A DNA stretch of 64,000 nucleotides from Streptomyces sp. SDr-06 (GTDB taxonomy: Bacteria > Actinomycetota > Actinomycetes > Streptomycetales > Streptomycetaceae), in NCBI RefSeq assembly GCF_003324565.1, contig NZ_QOLA01000006.1, positions 186,001 to 250,000 of the forward strand, in the 5' to 3' direction. This document shows, piece after piece, positions 33,664 to 42,277 of the stretch (the first letter of the stretch is position 1; each line of letters begins with the position of its first letter). Position numbers and translations under genes: made by a program. The notes under the pieces were generated by a model. That model was given only the letters and a program-made list of their open reading frames with translations. It ran no database searches and was not told the DNA's origin.

Positions 33664-34003
33664 ACAGTGGCCCCTGTCGAATTACTCCCTTACTCGTCAC
33701 AGATCTCGGCGAGTGCGATGGGCAGTGGTACCAACAGGCCGGTGGAACATGCTTGTTGGCGACAAATCAGCGACTGACGCTTACCGAAGATTCCACCGCG
33801 GGAAAGCCGTGTCAACCGTCCCGAGCAATCGAGACGGGGCTTGTTCGGCGGGGGTAAAAGGGCGGCATAGAAATCCAGGACGACAGGAATGGTCCGCCGC
33901 GCACTGGGTACGCGCTGCTGGTCGATTGTGTCCACTCACCGAATGTGCCGCAGCGGCTTCTTGAGCGCGCCGCGACCGCCCGCCGCAGAGAGAACCCTGC
34001 CCC
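33664..34003. other. Divergent promoter region of the RiPP cluster
   Basis: About 340 bases between the leftward RiPP operon and the exporter gene. The part near 33670-33800 is A/T-richer than usual here. CCAACA (33731-33736) and TGTTGG (33754-33759) form a short inverted repeat that could be an operator. No regulator gene is present in the cluster. A leftward frame at 33690-33935 has no supporting feature. Confidence 0.45.
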
Positions 34004-35263
34004 ATGAGGTTCGCCATTCCCTCAGCCCGTCTGCCGGGCGGGCCGACAACGACGGCCCTGCGTCGGCTCGTTGCCGCAAATGCGCTCAGCTCGGTGGGCG
34101 ACGGCGCGCGGTTCGCGGCACTCCCGCTCCTCGCGATGTGGAGCACCGGTCAGGTCTTCTGGGTGTCCGTGGTCGCGGCCGCGAGCCGGGCGGCCTGGCT
34201 GCTCGCACCGGTCATCGGCACCCTGGTGGACCGCATCCCCCGACGCCGGTCCATGGTGGGCGGGGACCTCGCGCGCTGCGTCACGCTGCTCGTGCTGTTC
34301 GCGGTGGTGCCGATCGTGCGGCCGCCGGTGGTGCTGCTGGTGCTGCTGGCCTTCGGCACGGGTGTCGCCGAGGTCTTCTTCGACAGTGCCGCGCAGGCCG
34401 TGGTGCCGGCGCTGGCCGCCGACCACGAACTGGAGCGGACGAACGCCCGGATCCTGGCCGCCCAGATCACCGGCACCGGGTTCATCGGACCGCCCTTGGG
34501 CGCCGTGCTGTGGGCGGTGTGGCACCCATTGCCCTTCCTCGCCGACGGTCTGACGTTCCTCGCGTCGGCGCTGCTCCTCACCACCCTGCCGGAGCGGCCC
34601 GCGCCCGGCGGAACAGAGGACCACGAACGCGGGCTGCGGGGTCTTGTGCGCGGCACCTGGGCAGGGCTGCGGTTTCTGGGCCAGGACCGGACGCTGCGCC
34701 GCCTCATGGTGGTGGTCGCCGTCCTCGGCGTTGGGCAACAGGCGGTCTACGCGGTTCTCGTCGTCTATGTGGAACAAAGGCTCGGCCTGCCGCCCTACGG
34801 CTACAGCCTGATGCTGGTCGCGGCGGCGGCCGGCAGCCTCGCCGGAGCGAGAACGGCGCCCGGGACCGTACGGCGGCTGGGTTCCGCGTGGAGCTTGCGG
34901 GCCTCGGTCGCCGTGTCGGCGCTCAGCTATCTCGTCGTCGCGGTGCTGCCACGATGGCCGCTCGTCGCCCTCATGCTGGCCCTCAACAGCGCGGGGGTGG
35001 TGCTGTGGAACGTATGCACCGTGTCGCTGCGGCAACGCCTGGCTCCCGAGTACATGCTGGGGCGGGTCACCAGTGGCTACCGGCTCGCCGCGTGGGGCGC
35101 GATGCCGGTCGGCGCCGCGGCGGGCGGCGCCCTGGCCCAGCACACCGGCCTCGACGCCCCCTGGACGCTCGCCGGTCTCCTTCTCCTGGCCTGCCTCCCG
35201 CTGCTTCCGGGAGCGGCCTCGGTTCGTCCGGGCCAGGACGACCCCGTTCCTCCGGCCCGCTAG
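34004..35263 (+). CDS. MFS transporter, probable exporter of the RiPP
   Basis: A 419-residue protein with about 12 hydrophobic segments. The loop 2-3 motif GTLVDRIPRRR is the usual MFS motif A relative. Divergent placement from the modification operon across a shared promoter region suggests it exports or gives immunity to the product. MFS carriers move small molecules or short peptides, so the mature compound is probably small. No ABC transporter with protease domain exists in the cluster. It overlaps the convergent gene end by four bases. Confidence 0.85.
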   Translation: MRFAIPSARLPGGPTTTALRRLVAANALSSVGDGARFAALPLLAMWSTGQVFWVSVVAAASRAAWLLAPVIGTLVDRIPRRRSMVGGDLARCVTLLVLFAVVPIVRPPVVLLVLLAFGTGVAEVFFDSAAQAVVPALAADHELERTNARILAAQITGTGFIGPPLGAVLWAVWHPLPFLADGLTFLASALLLTTLPERPAPGGTEDHERGLRGLVRGTWAGLRFLGQDRTLRRLMVVVAVLGVGQQAVYAVLVVYVEQRLGLPPYGYSLMLVAAAAGSLAGARTAPGTVRRLGSAWSLRASVAVSALSYLVVAVLPRWPLVALMLALNSAGVVLWNVCTVSLRQRLAPEYMLGRVTSGYRLAAWGAMPVGAAAGGALAQHTGLDAPWTLAGLLLLACLPLLPGAASVRPGQDDPVPPAR

Positions 35264-35724
35264 GCCCCGTACCGACTCGGGAAGGCCGAGGCCCGGGGCC
35301 GCCCCGGCCGCAGGCGGCGGAGTCCGTGGACCGTCCGGGCTCCCCCGGCCGGGCCGATGGCGAAGGGCCTGCTCGTCGCGAGCAGCCGACTGCCGCGGGA
35401 AACCTGAATCCAGTACGTCCCCAAGGGCAGTTCGGGCACGGTCACTTCCGTGCCGCCGTCGCGGGGATCGACCTCCGTCGCCAACTGGGCGACCGTGCCG
35501 CGCCATTGGTCGGCGGTGACGAGCTTGAGGCGGACCGGACGCGCGTCGTGCCCCTGGGCATGCAGACGCCACAGGATCTTGCGACGCGTACCGCAGGCCC
35601 AGGCGTCCGCGCGGCCGGGGGTCAACACGTGCAGCAACTGGGGTTCGGGTCCCCACTCGGGCAGATCGTTCGCGCTGGTGGCCAACTCCCAGGCGCGGTC
35701 CAGGTCATGACGGACGGGTGCCAT
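35260..35724 (-). CDS. Hypothetical protein convergent with the exporter
   Basis: A 154-residue protein from ATG 35724 (GGAGG close upstream). The middle reads TVAQLATEVDPRDGGTEVTV then GTYWIQVSRGSRLLATS, which looks like a small beta-sandwich, with an acidic N-terminal helix (DLDRAWELATSANDLPEWGP). The C-terminal 30 residues are Arg/Pro-rich and probably disordered. I recognise no family. It might belong to the RiPP region or be its right boundary. Confidence 0.6.
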   Translation of the reverse strand: MAPVRHDLDRAWELATSANDLPEWGPEPQLLHVLTPGRADAWACGTRRKILWRLHAQGHDARPVRLKLVTADQWRGTVAQLATEVDPRDGGTEVTVPELPLGTYWIQVSRGSRLLATSRPFAIGPAGGARTVHGLRRLRPGRPRASAFPSRYGA

Positions 35725-35987
35725 GATGCTCCCTCCTTCTGGCGGTCGGCTGGAACCGGCCGCCAGTCCGCATCGTCGTGCACTGCTCCTGCCCGGCCGT
35801 CCGCGAAAACCACGGGGCCAACGGCCCTGGGGCGGGTGACCTCCGGCCCGCGTGAGGGACGGTATGGCGGCCGGGCCCGTCCCGGGTACCCCGCCCCGTG
35901 TCGTGTATGGGCGGACCCCCCCGGCGGTTTCGGGATCGGCCTCGATGCGGGCACCCGCAGATCAAGAAGAGGAGGGCGAGCGGCGGC

Positions 35988-36470
35988 TCAGGCGGCCACC
36001 GCGTCCCACATCCTCTGCCGATCGGGGCGGCGCGGCCGCTGCGGAGCCCGCTCGGCGAGCTTGGTCATCCAGGCGCCGATCTCCCGCAGCTCCTTGCGCC
36101 CGACCGAGGCCCGCACCTGCGGGAACCACTGGTGGTCCTCCGCGTCCATGTGCCGCTCCACAATGTCCATCAAGAGGCTCGTCTTCGCGTCGAAGGCGAT
36201 CTCCTCGGGACGCATGTCGAGCAGCTCGGCCGCCAGCACCTCGGCGATGTGGTGTTCCTCCCGGAAGGCCACGATCGTCAGCTCGGTCTCGGGGGCCAGA
36301 ACCGACACCCGCGGGTACATGCCCTCCCGCTCGATGTGCATGTACACGGTCAGGGCGCGCAAGAACTTCTCCACCACACCGGGATCCCGGTCGGCCCGGT
36401 ACGAGCGGATGAGGCGCCTGATCTCCTTGTGGCCTTCCCGCAGCATCACGATGGCGTCGGTGGTGGGCAT
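35988..36470 (-). CDS. Hemerythrin (HHE) domain protein
   Basis: A 160-residue four-helix diiron protein from ATG 36470 (GGGAGCTG upstream). Metal-binding positions are visible as IVMLREGHKEI, YMHIEREGMYP, REEHHIAEVL and DAEDHQWFP. It probably binds oxygen, NO or iron and acts in oxidative or nitrosative stress. A SigB-like promoter precedes it. It lies downstream of the catalase gene on the same strand, separated by a terminator, so it is a separate stress unit. Confidence 0.92.
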   Translation of the reverse strand: MPTTDAIVMLREGHKEIRRLIRSYRADRDPGVVEKFLRALTVYMHIEREGMYPRVSVLAPETELTIVAFREEHHIAEVLAAELLDMRPEEIAFDAKTSLLMDIVERHMDAEDHQWFPQVRASVGRKELREIGAWMTKLAERAPQRPRRPDRQRMWDAVAA

Positions 36471-36514
36471 GGGCAGCTCCCAAGAGGCGCAGGACTCACT
36501 TCCGTGACAGGCCA

Positions 36515-36540
36515 ATACCCGGCGAACCGGACAGTCACAC
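36515..36540 (-). promoter_or_regulatory. SigB-type promoter of the hemerythrin gene
   Basis: On the minus strand GTGT (36540-36537), a 16-base spacer and GGGTAT (36520-36515) fit GNNT-N14-16-GGGTA. It lies 45 bases before the gene start. Confidence 0.7.
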
Positions 36541-36628
36541 GCCAGGTGCGCCGGGCTGCTCGTCCGCTCTCGTACGGATACGGAACGTGGTCGGGCTCGG
36601 GCCCGCCCGGGAGGTTTCCGCTCCCGAA

Positions 36629-36660
36629 GGGGGGGGTGTGCCCCGTGCGGGCACCCCCCC
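36629..36660 (-). terminator. Hairpin terminator of the catalase gene
   Basis: A G-run (36629-36636) with TGTGCCCC pairs with GGGCACCCCCCC (36649-36660), allowing a small bulge. It lies just beyond the catalase stop codon on the leftward strand. Confidence 0.7.
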
Positions 36661-36667
36661 ACGGGAC

Positions 36668-38905
36668 TCAGAGAGCGGGCGGGAACCTGTCCCACGCGCG
36701 GTGCTCGGCCAGCGCCCGGGTGACGCGCTCGACGACGGCCGGCCCGCTGTCGCCCAGCACACACCCGGCCTCGCCCTCCTCGATGCCGGACGCCTCGAAC
36801 ATGTCCCGGGCGTCGCCCCAGCCGCCGATCGCCTTGCCGTGCCGGTACGCCTCGGTCAGCAGCAACAGCACCCGCGGGTCGGGCCCCTGCGGCGCGGGCG
36901 AGCCGGCCTTGGCGTCCCGGGCGCCGTAGGCGTCCGCGCCGGGCCGGGGGGCTCCGGCGAACAGGAGGGCGTCGTACTCGACGGACCGGGCGGTGGCGAA
37001 GGTCCGCTGGACGGCGACGGGATCGCCCTCACTGTCCAGGTTCCCGCCGACCGGCGCGATGACGAGGGGGACCATGTCGGCGGCCAGGACGGCCTGCCGT
37101 GCGGCGCGTACGCCCTCCAGGTCGGCCGACGCGTCGGCGACGATGCCGACCACCCGGCCGTCCGTCGGCCAGGCACGTCCCAGCTGGGACAGCGCCGGGC
37201 TCGGAGCGACCTGGGCTGGCGCCACGGTGGCCTGGGGCGCGGGCAGGCCCAGCCCCGCCGCTACCTGCTCGCACAGCTCCGGGTCGATGTTCGCCAGCAC
37301 CTGCAAGTTGCGTTCCTTGACGGCCTGTTCGAAGCACTTGCTCAGCTCGAAGGTGTAGGCGGCGATGATGTGCTCGCGCTCCGGGGCGCTCATGCTGAGC
37401 CAGAAGAGCCGCGGCTGGCTGAAGTGGTCCTCGAAGGAGGCGGCCGCCTCACGGACCTTGCTCGTCTCGGGGATGCGCACCGGGGTCTCGACGTAGGCAC
37501 CCGTGTCGGCGCCCGCGAGGAAGGGGCATCCGCCGTCCAGGCTGTTGGGCCGGTAGGGGGCGACGCCGGTGTGGACGGCGGTCTGGTGCATGCCGTCGCG
37601 GAGCATGTCGTTGACGGGCGCGTGGGGCCGATTGATCGGAATCTGCGCGAAGTTGGGGCCGCCGAGCCGGCTGATCTGGGTGTCAAGGTAGGAGAACAGA
37701 CGGCCCGCGAGCAGCGGGTCGTCGGTGATGTCGATGCCGGGGACCAGATGGCCGGGGTGGAAGGCGACCTGCTCGGTCTCGGCGAAGTAGTTCTTGGTGT
37801 TGGCGTTCAGGGTCATCAGGCCGACGGGCTGAACGGGAGCGAGCTCCTCAGGGACGATCTTGGTGGGATCGAGGAGGTCGATTCCCTCGAAGGTCTGCTC
37901 GGGGGTGTCCGGGAAGACCTGGATGCCGAGCTCCCACTGGGGGAAGGCGCCCGCCTCGATCGCGTCGAAGAGGTCCCGGCGATGGAAGTCCGGGTCCATC
38001 CCGTTGATCAGCTGGGCCTCTTCCCAGACCAGGGAGTGCACACCCAGTTTCGGCTTCCAGTGGAACTTCACGAGCACACTCCGCCCGGCCGTGTTGACCA
38101 TGCGGAACGTGTGGACGCCGAAGCCCTCCATCATGCGGTACGAACGCGGAATGCCGCGGTCGGACATGTTCCACAGCGTGTGGTGGGTGGCCTCGGTGTG
38201 CAGGGAGACGAAGTCCCAGAACGTGTCGTGCGCGCTCTGGGCCTGCGGGATCTCGCGGTCGGGGTGCGGCTTCGCGGCGTGCACGACGTCCGGAAACTTG
38301 ATCGCGTCCTGGATGAAGAACACCGGAATGTTGTTGCCCACGAGGTCGAAGGTGCCCTCGTCGGTGTAGAACTTCGTCGCGAAGCCGCGGGTGTCGCGCA
38401 CGGCGTCGGACGAACCACGTGAGCCCAGGACGGTGGAGAACCGCACGAACACCGGGGTCTCCATGTCCTTGGCCAGGAAGGCCGCCCGCGTCACCTCGGT
38501 GGCGGTGCCATAGCCCTGGAAGACGCCGTGGGCGGCCGCGCCGCGTGCGTGCACCACACGCTCGGGAATCCGCTCATGGTCGAAGTGGGTGATCTTCTCG
38601 CGCAGATGGTGGTCCTGGATGAGGACGGGGCCGCGCGGTCCGGCCTTCAGCGAGTGGTCGCTCTCGTACAGGCGGTTCCCCTGCGCCGTGGTGAGGTACG
38701 CGCCGCTCTGCGCGGTGCGCGCCGGGTCGGCGCCCGTGGCCTGACCGGTGGGACTCACGGTTTCCGGACCCCGCTGGTCCGGCTTCGGGGGCAGCGGACC
38801 GGCGGGCTCGGTGGGCTCGGCCACCGACGGCGTCGCAGCTCCCGGCTTGCCCGGAAGACCGCCCCCGTTGGCCGCGGCATCTGCGTGAGGGTGCTCTGTG
38901 GTCAT
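36668..38905 (-). CDS. katE: Large-subunit catalase (KatE/HPII type)
   Basis: A 745-residue heme catalase from ATG 38905 (GGGAG, then ATGAGC spacing). Catalytic motifs are [12 protein letters not shown] (His119) and the proximal RLFSYLDTQ (Tyr406). The long C-terminal part (from about residue 600: [20 protein letters not shown]) is the DJ-1/flavodoxin-like domain that distinguishes large-subunit catalases. It disproportionates hydrogen peroxide in the cytoplasm, typically in stationary phase or osmotic stress. An ATG two codons upstream (38911) is also possible. The N-terminal 60 residues are Pro/Gly-rich. Confidence 0.97.
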   Translation of the reverse strand: MTTEHPHADAAANGGGLPGKPGAATPSVAEPTEPAGPLPPKPDQRGPETVSPTGQATGADPARTAQSGAYLTTAQGNRLYESDHSLKAGPRGPVLIQDHHLREKITHFDHERIPERVVHARGAAAHGVFQGYGTATEVTRAAFLAKDMETPVFVRFSTVLGSRGSSDAVRDTRGFATKFYTDEGTFDLVGNNIPVFFIQDAIKFPDVVHAAKPHPDREIPQAQSAHDTFWDFVSLHTEATHHTLWNMSDRGIPRSYRMMEGFGVHTFRMVNTAGRSVLVKFHWKPKLGVHSLVWEEAQLINGMDPDFHRRDLFDAIEAGAFPQWELGIQVFPDTPEQTFEGIDLLDPTKIVPEELAPVQPVGLMTLNANTKNYFAETEQVAFHPGHLVPGIDITDDPLLAGRLFSYLDTQISRLGGPNFAQIPINRPHAPVNDMLRDGMHQTAVHTGVAPYRPNSLDGGCPFLAGADTGAYVETPVRIPETSKVREAAASFEDHFSQPRLFWLSMSAPEREHIIAAYTFELSKCFEQAVKERNLQVLANIDPELCEQVAAGLGLPAPQATVAPAQVAPSPALSQLGRAWPTDGRVVGIVADASADLEGVRAARQAVLAADMVPLVIAPVGGNLDSEGDPVAVQRTFATARSVEYDALLFAGAPRPGADAYGARDAKAGSPAPQGPDPRVLLLLTEAYRHGKAIGGWGDARDMFEASGIEEGEAGCVLGDSGPAVVERVTRALAEHRAWDRFPPAL

Positions 38906-39152
38906 GCTCATCTCCCGGTGGCGCTCGTCAGGACACCTCAGCCATGACCGCAGTGCCGCGAACCTCAAACAGCCTCCGGGTGGTTGTCACTCGCATCCGC
39001 AGGAGTCCATGGCATCTGCCGCTGCCTTGCACGGCCGAGGTCGTCGACGCCGCGTACCCGCTGTCCAGCGAAGAACGCCCGCTTCCCCGAGGAAGGCTCG
39101 ATCTCCTCCCGGCCGCGCGAGGCCCCCGAAGACGGGCAGCACGCCCACCACG

Positions 39153-39413
39153 TCAAGCGGACGACTCGTCCGGAATCGGGTGCCCCGCGCGTTTGTTGCC
39201 GGAGTGCGGGGCGCCTCGGCGGCCGGTGCCCGCCTCGTCCGTGTCGGGGATCTCCGGATCGGGCCGCTCGCTGCGCGTGCTGTCCGCGGCATCGCCCTCG
39301 GCCTCCCACGGATCGGTGTCGAGCCCGGCCTGCTGGTCGGGCAGGTCCCGCGGAATCGGCTCGGGAGTGGCTGTTCCGTCGTCTCCTGGCCCCTCGGGCC
39401 GGCGATCGGTCAT
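39153..39413 (-). CDS. Small acidic hypothetical protein
   Basis: An 86-residue highly acidic, proline-rich, probably disordered protein from ATG 39413 (MTDRRPEGPGDDG). It has no transmembrane segment. Its Asp/Glu/Pro bias is typical of actinobacterial stress-type small proteins, and similar sequences probably exist near catalase genes, but I do not recognise a family. The frame keeps GC3 bias along its length, supporting coding. Confidence 0.55.
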   Translation of the reverse strand: MTDRRPEGPGDDGTATPEPIPRDLPDQQAGLDTDPWEAEGDAADSTRSERPDPEIPDTDEAGTGRRGAPHSGNKRAGHPIPDESSA

Positions 39414-39821
39414 GGTGGGTCCTCGCTTTCGATGGGCGGTCCGTGCCTGGTACCCGTGCCGTCGCGGACAACACTCCCGGCCCGCGGGACCGTGGTCGGA
39501 CCCGTCAAGGCTTCGGCGAAGCGCACCGAGGTGGGTGCGCCCGCGGCCCCGGAGGCCGCCATGACGAGGGGCGGCGGGCGCACCCAGCCGCGCCTACCCG
39601 AAGCCGGGTCGGCCACGCGTCCCCGCCGGGGCGCCGCGCTCGCACCGGCGAGCCGTCCGAGCCCACAACCGCGCCGCGTCACCGCAGGCCCGAGGCGGTG
39701 AAGCGGCGCGGTGAGGACATCACAGGCGCCACCGAAAATTCACCCGAACGCCGCCTCAAGAAGGCGCGGGGCCCGCAGTCGTGATGACGTGGAGTGCTGT
39801 CCAACGCTACGGAGGACTGCC

Positions 39822-40010
39822 ATGTACGAAATGCACGTCGGCACAGCCGTCACTGGCGATCGCCAGGTGTGGCACGTTGTCGCCCATGACCATCGAACCA
39901 CCCTGTGCGGCCGCCCCCTTGAGCCGACCGAGAACAAGGAAACCGATCACCACTGCCTGCCTTGCATGACAACGTTCCAGCACCTCATGCAAGTTGCTGA
40001 ACCCGCCTGA
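39822..40010 (+). CDS. Small Cys/His-rich protein
   Basis: A 62-residue protein from ATG 39822 with GGAGG upstream. The centre is TTLCGRPLEP...HHCLPCM, giving a CGR and a CxxC spaced as in small zinc-ribbon-like proteins of Streptomyces that carry C-(P)-x-C at the end. It is hydrophilic without a signal peptide. Function unknown. It is a stand-alone gene on the plus strand facing the Rieske gene. Confidence 0.7.
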   Translation: MYEMHVGTAVTGDRQVWHVVAHDHRTTLCGRPLEPTENKETDHHCLPCMTTFQHLMQVAEPA

Positions 40011-40085
40011 TCCCGCGTCCGCATCCTGCCCGCTGTCGCGCCGGGCCTCCCGTCGCAGGGGAGCCCGGCACGGAAGGGGAATGGA

Positions 40086-41027
40086 TCAGGCCGCACCTGG
40101 CAGACGTACTTCCAGCTCGCCCCGCGCACTGAGCCTGCTCTCGAACGTGGGCTGCGGTGCCGTCGCCGGCCCTCGTACGTTCTCGCCGTCCGCCAGCCTG
40201 AACACGCTGCCGTGCCAAGGGCATTCCACACATCCGTCGGCCACCTTGCCCTCGGACAGGGGGCCCGCCATGTGGCTGCAACGGTCGACCAGAACATGGA
40301 ACGCGCCGTCCGGCACCCGCATCACGAGCAGCGGGACCTCGCCCAGCATCCGCCGGACCGCCTGTCCGGCCGGGAAGGCCTCGGCGTCGCCGAGACTGTG
40401 CCACCCCGGCTCCACCAGGTGGTCGATCGGCTCCGTCTTGTTGGCGCCCACCGCCTGCCGATAGGCCAGGTGTCCGCCGAGCACGCCGCCGACGCTCGCC
40501 GCGGTCAACCCGGCGAGCGCGAGGAACCGGCCGAACACCGGCCTGCCCCGGCCCCGGACGACCCACGAGCTCGCGTACAGGCCGATGGCCGCGGCGTTCG
40601 ACGCCGCGTGCACCACACCGGTCCGCAACTGCCGCTCGGGCTGCTCCGCCCAGTCCACCCAGCCCGCGAGTGCGGCCGGCGCGGCCGAGACGACGCCCAC
40701 CCCGACCAACAGGCGTGCGCCGCGCCCTGCGCCCGGCACCCAGTCGAGCACCGCGGAGGACAGCCACGCCCCCATCGGCACCTGCACCATCGCCGGATGC
40801 AGCGGGTGCCCGATCGGACGGCCGTGCAGCACATCGCGGCAGGAGCCCAGCGGCAGCGCTCGAACCGCGCGCTGCAACGGTCCGGTCACCCGGTCCAGCT
40901 GCCGCGCCCCGCCGAGCGCGTCCATGGCCTTCAGGAGGCTCGCCGCCGCGGCCCCGCACTGCTCAGCGCCGCCACGCGCCGTGGGGCGCGGGCCGTCGGA
41001 CGTCAACTTCCCTGCCAGGAATCGCAT
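40086..41027 (-). CDS. DUF2231 membrane protein with Rieske 2Fe-2S domain
   Basis: A 313-residue fusion. Residues about 65-190 form the four-helix DUF2231 membrane part (GHPLHPAMVQVPMGAWLSSAV). Residues about 205-310 are a Rieske ferredoxin domain with CSH (Cys250/His252) and CPWH (Cys269/His272). The iron-sulphur centre sits next to a membrane domain, so it probably transfers electrons to or from a membrane partner. No oxidase or cytochrome gene is adjacent. Proteins of this layout occur in actinobacteria with unknown roles. The upstream neighbour, CsbD, is a separate transcript. Confidence 0.92.
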   Translation of the reverse strand: MRFLAGKLTSDGPRPTARGGAEQCGAAAASLLKAMDALGGARQLDRVTGPLQRAVRALPLGSCRDVLHGRPIGHPLHPAMVQVPMGAWLSSAVLDWVPGAGRGARLLVGVGVVSAAPAALAGWVDWAEQPERQLRTGVVHAASNAAAIGLYASSWVVRGRGRPVFGRFLALAGLTAASVGGVLGGHLAYRQAVGANKTEPIDHLVEPGWHSLGDAEAFPAGQAVRRMLGEVPLLVMRVPDGAFHVLVDRCSHMAGPLSEGKVADGCVECPWHGSVFRLADGENVRGPATAPQPTFESRLSARGELEVRLPGAA

Positions 41028-41126
41028 GTGATGCGGTTAACCCCCGCGGCGCGAATCCAAACAGCCGACCGGGCAGGGACCCAGCGGAGCACCGGTCTGC
41101 CCGGCGTTCCTCGCCCTGACGGCACA

Positions 41127-41168
41127 GCAGGCTCGCCCGGCAGTACGGGGCCGCCCTGCGAGCCTGCT
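41127..41168 (-). terminator. Hairpin after the CsbD gene
   Basis: AGCAGGCTCGC (41127-41137) pairs perfectly with GCGAGCCTGCT (41158-41168), with a 20-base loop, starting 16 bases beyond the CsbD stop. Confidence 0.65.
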
Positions 41169-41183
41169 CTGTGCACCGGGCGG

Positions 41184-41378
41184 CTACTTCTTCCGGCCCG
41201 GCATGTTGCGCACTGCCTCGCGGGCTTGGTCTTCGGCCTCGGCCCGGGTCTCGCGCGCTTTGCCCTTGGCCTGGTCCATTCTGCCTTCGGCCTTCATGGA
41301 GTCGTTGCCCGTGACCTTGCCCGCGGCTTCCTTCATCTTTCCCTTGGCCTGGTCCATCTTGCCTTTGCCCTTGGCCAT
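41184..41378 (-). CDS. CsbD-like stress protein
   Basis: A 64-residue Lys/Ala/Glu-rich protein from ATG 41378 (GGGAGTTTGTG upstream). It starts MAKGKGKMDQAKGKMKEAAGK, the CsbD repeat pattern, and is likely unstructured or helical. CsbD proteins are induced by general stress and their function is unknown. It fits the concentration of stress genes around it (catalase, hemerythrin, SRPBCC). Confidence 0.9.
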   Translation of the reverse strand: MAKGKGKMDQAKGKMKEAAGKVTGNDSMKAEGRMDQAKGKARETRAEAEDQAREAVRNMPGRKK

Positions 41379-41824
41379 CACAAACTCCCAGCGTGACGAG
41401 AGAACTACTGACAGCAACACGCTAGGTGCGGAGCCGTCGGCACGCGCGCCGGAGCCGTCCCCCCGTGGCCTGTGCGGGGGACCCGCCCACCCGCCGCGCG
41501 CGGCGGGTGGGCGCGGAAGGGGTGACGGCACGGGCGGATGCGAGCGTGCCCCGGGGCGCGCACCATGGGCTGGACGGCGCCGATGAAGCGAGGGCCGGGT
41601 CATGGCCCGAGGTTGCCGTCTCCGACGTTCGCCCCGTAGGCCACGTCACAGGGCTCGTGCGAGCAAGGAAGCAGGGGTGTTCCGCCCCCCGCCAGGCAGT
41701 CGTCCAAGAGCATCGCGGCACGGCGCTCCCGCTGTCTGCCGGGCATGGCCCGGGCGGCTCTTCCGCCGAGCGCGCCAGGCCCCGCGGGCCCGTCACAGCC
41801 GTAGACCGGCGAGGAGGACTCTTC
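41379..41824. other. Spacer between CsbD and SRPBCC genes
   Basis: About 450 bases between divergent genes. No supported gene. The A/T-richer 41390-41430 patch just upstream of csbD is the probable promoter area. Confidence 0.4.
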
Positions 41825-42277
41825 ATGGCCATCCGCCACCAGCTGATCCAGCGCTCCCCCGCCGAGGTGTGGGCGGTCCTCGCCGACCCCGAGCAGTACG
41901 GGGACTGGGTGGTGGGGCCGGACAAGTCCGAGCCCCTCGACCAGGCCTGGCCGCGGACCGGTTCGCGGCTCCGTTTCACCCTGCGCGTCGGGCCGTGGGC
42001 GGGCCAGGGCACGACGACGGTCCGGCACAGCGAGGCGTGCGAGGAACTCGAACTGGAGGCGGGTTTCAAAGCCCTCGGCAGTGCCCGGATCTACCTCCAG
42101 CTCCGGCCCTGGGGCGAGGGCACCCTGGTCATCTGCGACGAACATCCGCTGCGCGGCGTGGGCGGCACCCTGCACAACCCCGTGAGCGAAGCACTGCTCC
42201 AGCTGCGCCACCGGGGCATGCTGGCCCGCCTGGCCAAGGTCGTCGAGCGCGACGCCGCCGGGGCCCGTCATGCCTGA
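41825..42277 (+). CDS. SRPBCC (START/Bet v1-like) protein
   Basis: A 150-residue lipid or small-ligand binding fold from ATG 41825 (GAGGAGG upstream). It opens MAIRHQLIQRSPAEVWAVLADPEQYGDW, the SRPBCC signature, and ends with the long C-terminal helix LRHRGMLARLAKVVERD. It overlaps the flavoprotein gene by eight bases, so the two are translated together and the protein probably binds or carries the enzyme's hydrophobic substrate. No enzyme activity can be inferred from sequence alone. Confidence 0.9.
   Translation: MAIRHQLIQRSPAEVWAVLADPEQYGDWVVGPDKSEPLDQAWPRTGSRLRFTLRVGPWAGQGTTTVRHSEACEELELEAGFKALGSARIYLQLRPWGEGTLVICDEHPLRGVGGTLHNPVSEALLQLRHRGMLARLAKVVERDAAGARHA

Noticed and set aside
33690-33935. 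Leftward 81-codon frame in the RiPP promoter region
   Set aside because: No ribosome binding site and mixed composition. The region is more plausible as a shared promoter.
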